Position numbers and translations under genes: made by a program
Notes under the pieces: model-generated
The model's input: only the letters and a program-made list of their open reading frames with translations
Database searches by the model: none
Told to the model about the DNA's origin: nothing
Part shown: positions 6,136 to 7,354 of the stretch, in pieces
Position numbering within the stretch: the stretch's first letter is position 1
Layout: each line of letters begins with the position of its first letter
Source of the DNA: Clostridia bacterium
GTDB taxonomy: Bacteria; Bacillota; Clostridia; Lachnospirales; Cellulosilyticaceae
Length of the DNA stretch: 7,354 nucleotides
Direction of reading: 5' to 3'
Assembly: GCA_029256345.1 (NCBI GenBank)
Contig: JAQSYC010000078.1
Location: 1-7,354 of the forward strand

Positions 6136-7354
6136 AGTCTTATAATAGAGAATTACCCTATATAGCAGCTATTATGATGGTTTTTTTAAGTGTAACCTTT
6201 ATAGGAGGGATTATAGCCTACAATCATACCCGTTTTAATGTCTCAGATAGCGGTGAAGACAATATTGAATTCTTAATAGGTGTATCTCAAGCGGACTTAG
6301 AAGAACCTTGGCGCATCATTATGACAGAAGAGATTAAAGAAGAGGCTAAAAAGCATCCTAATCTAAAAGTTATTTATATGGAGGCCGCAGGGAGTTATGA
6401 CAAGCAAGTTCAAGATATTAAAGAACTTCAAGCCTTTGGAGTGGATCTTTTAATCGTATCCCCTACAAATCCAAGTAAGCTAACCCCTATTGTTTCACAG
6501 GTATATCAAAAAATGCCCGTGGTCGTACTAGATAGAAGTATTGAGGGATATGACTATACTTTATACATAGGACCTGATAACAGTGGGGTCGGCAAACAAG
6601 CAGGGGAATATATCAAAAAGACATTGGGAGAACAAGGAGGTAATATTGTAGAGATAAAAGGCTCATCGGATTCTCATCCCACAAGAGAAAGAAGTGAAGG
6701 ATTTAGAAACACAATAGGTGAAGAGAGCACTATTCAAATCTTGGAGGCTATAGATGCCAGCTGGAGCAGAGATCGGGCAGAAGATAAAATGTATGATTTG
6801 TATGGAAGCTATAAAAAGATAGATGTGGTATTTGCCCATAATGATGCGATGGCATTAGGGGCCTATAGAGCTTACAAAGAGGCAGAGTATCCCTATCCAG
6901 TTAAATTTGTTGGTATTGATGGACTGCCGGGGGACTATGGGGGATTAGATTTAGTTGAAAAGGGGGTATTGAACTGCACTTATATTTGTCCGACAGGGGG
7001 AAAAGAGGCAGTCCAATACGCGATAGATATATTGAGTAAGAGAAGGGGGATTCCTAAAAAAATTATATTGCGTACAACACAGATTAATAACGAAAATTTA
7101 GAGACCTATAGGCATGAACAAAATAAAGAAGTACCTCTTCATAATCCCGATAAAAAAATAGTACTGGGATTTTGTAATGTAGGCAAAGAAGGGGGATGGC
7201 GGGAGGCTAATACAGCGTCTATTAAAAATGCAGCCAAAGAAGCAGATATAGAACTGATGTATTCAGAGGCAGATTTGAGCCAGCAAAGACAAATAGAAGT
7301 TTTAAGAGGATTTATAGAAATGGGAGTTGATGTGATTTCATTTTCACCAGTGGT
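6132..7354 (+). CDS. Membrane-anchored tandem periplasmic sugar-binding protein (RbsB-like then YtfQ-like), 3' end outside window
   Basis: 407 codons are visible and the frame is open at the edge. A ribosome site (AGAGGCGG around 6117-6125) lies in the end of the preceding gene. Residues 9-30 form one hydrophobic segment without a lipobox cysteine, so an uncleaved membrane anchor is more likely than a lipoprotein. Residues about 46-330 are a full Peripla_BP_4 (RbsB-like) domain with the usual ligand contacts: W60, D134-R135 (VLDRS), R185/R187 (TRERSEGF), N237-D238 (AHNDAMALGA) and D263 (GIDG). A short linker follows. From residue 341 a second binding domain begins (KKIVLGFCNVGKEGGWREAN, then GFIEMGVDVISFSPV). 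It is much closer to the galactofuranose-binding YtfQ type than to the first domain. Both copies share the W-R near their start and the 'GVD...SP' strand. Single-domain, membrane-anchored relatives such as XylFII present a sugar to a LytS-type kinase, and a similar sensing role is inferred here; a role in transport is also possible. Confidence 0.88.
   Translation, partial: MKSYNRELPYIAAIMMVFLSVTFIGGIIAYNHTRFNVSDSGEDNIEFLIGVSQADLEEPWRIIMTEEIKEEAKKHPNLKVIYMEAAGSYDKQVQDIKELQAFGVDLLIVSPTNPSKLTPIVSQVYQKMPVVVLDRSIEGYDYTLYIGPDNSGVGKQAGEYIKKTLGEQGGNIVEIKGSSDSHPTRERSEGFRNTIGEESTIQILEAIDASWSRDRAEDKMYDLYGSYKKIDVVFAHNDAMALGAYRAYKEAEYPYPVKFVGIDGLPGDYGGLDLVEKGVLNCTYICPTGGKEAVQYAIDILSKRRGIPKKIILRTTQINNENLETYRHEQNKEVPLHNPDKKIVLGFCNVGKEGGWREANTASIKNAAKEADIELMYSEADLSQQRQIEVLRGFIEMGVDVISFSPV

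Overview
The window looks like chromosomal DNA from a low-GC, anaerobic Firmicute, most likely a member of the Clostridia (Lachnospirales or Cellulosilyticum-like). This is inferred from the AT-rich coding style, strong AGGAGG-type ribosome sites, sigma-A promoter spacing, and the gene families present: a YesM/YesN two-component pair, a clostridial-type HD-GYP protein and RbsB/YtfQ-type sugar-binding domains. I cannot assign a species from sequence alone. The DNA is almost fully coding, with no RNA gene, insertion sequence, CRISPR array or phage gene. The only gap near 200 bases is the divergent promoter region around 2920-3140.

Left part (1-1885, plus strand): the last 25 codons of a rhodanese-like domain, probably the C-terminus of an FAD-dependent disulfide reductase, are followed by a perfect 13-bp hairpin. 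Next come a Crp/Fnr-family regulator with a cysteine-containing sensor domain and a Gfo/Idh/MocA-family NAD(P)-dependent oxidoreductase. A strong hairpin at 1853-1885 closes this side and also serves the convergent gene.

Middle (1900-2919, minus strand): a single-gene unit encodes an HD-GYP-type putative cyclic-di-GMP phosphodiesterase. Its metal-binding residues are kept, but the lysine of HDIGK is a glycine and GYP is GFP. Its upstream region carries an exact GCCGATAT, the -10 box of the motility sigma factor SigD.

Right part (3079-7354, plus strand): a well-formed sigma-A promoter (TTGATT-N17-TATAAT) drives a signalling operon. It holds a membrane sensor kinase with an extracellular Cache-like domain (YesM type), a REC-AraC response regulator (YesN type) and, overlapping it by ATGA, a membrane-anchored sugar-binding protein that runs off the window. 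That last gene is the most interesting one. After one complete RbsB-like binding domain, the same frame starts a second, YtfQ-like domain, so one polypeptide carries two different periplasmic-binding modules. The layout resembles the XylFII-LytS/YesN D-xylose sensing systems of clostridia, where a membrane-anchored binding protein presents the sugar to the kinase. Here the binding protein is doubled and the kinase has its own Cache sensor. A sugar-uptake operon target, probably downstream, is an inference.
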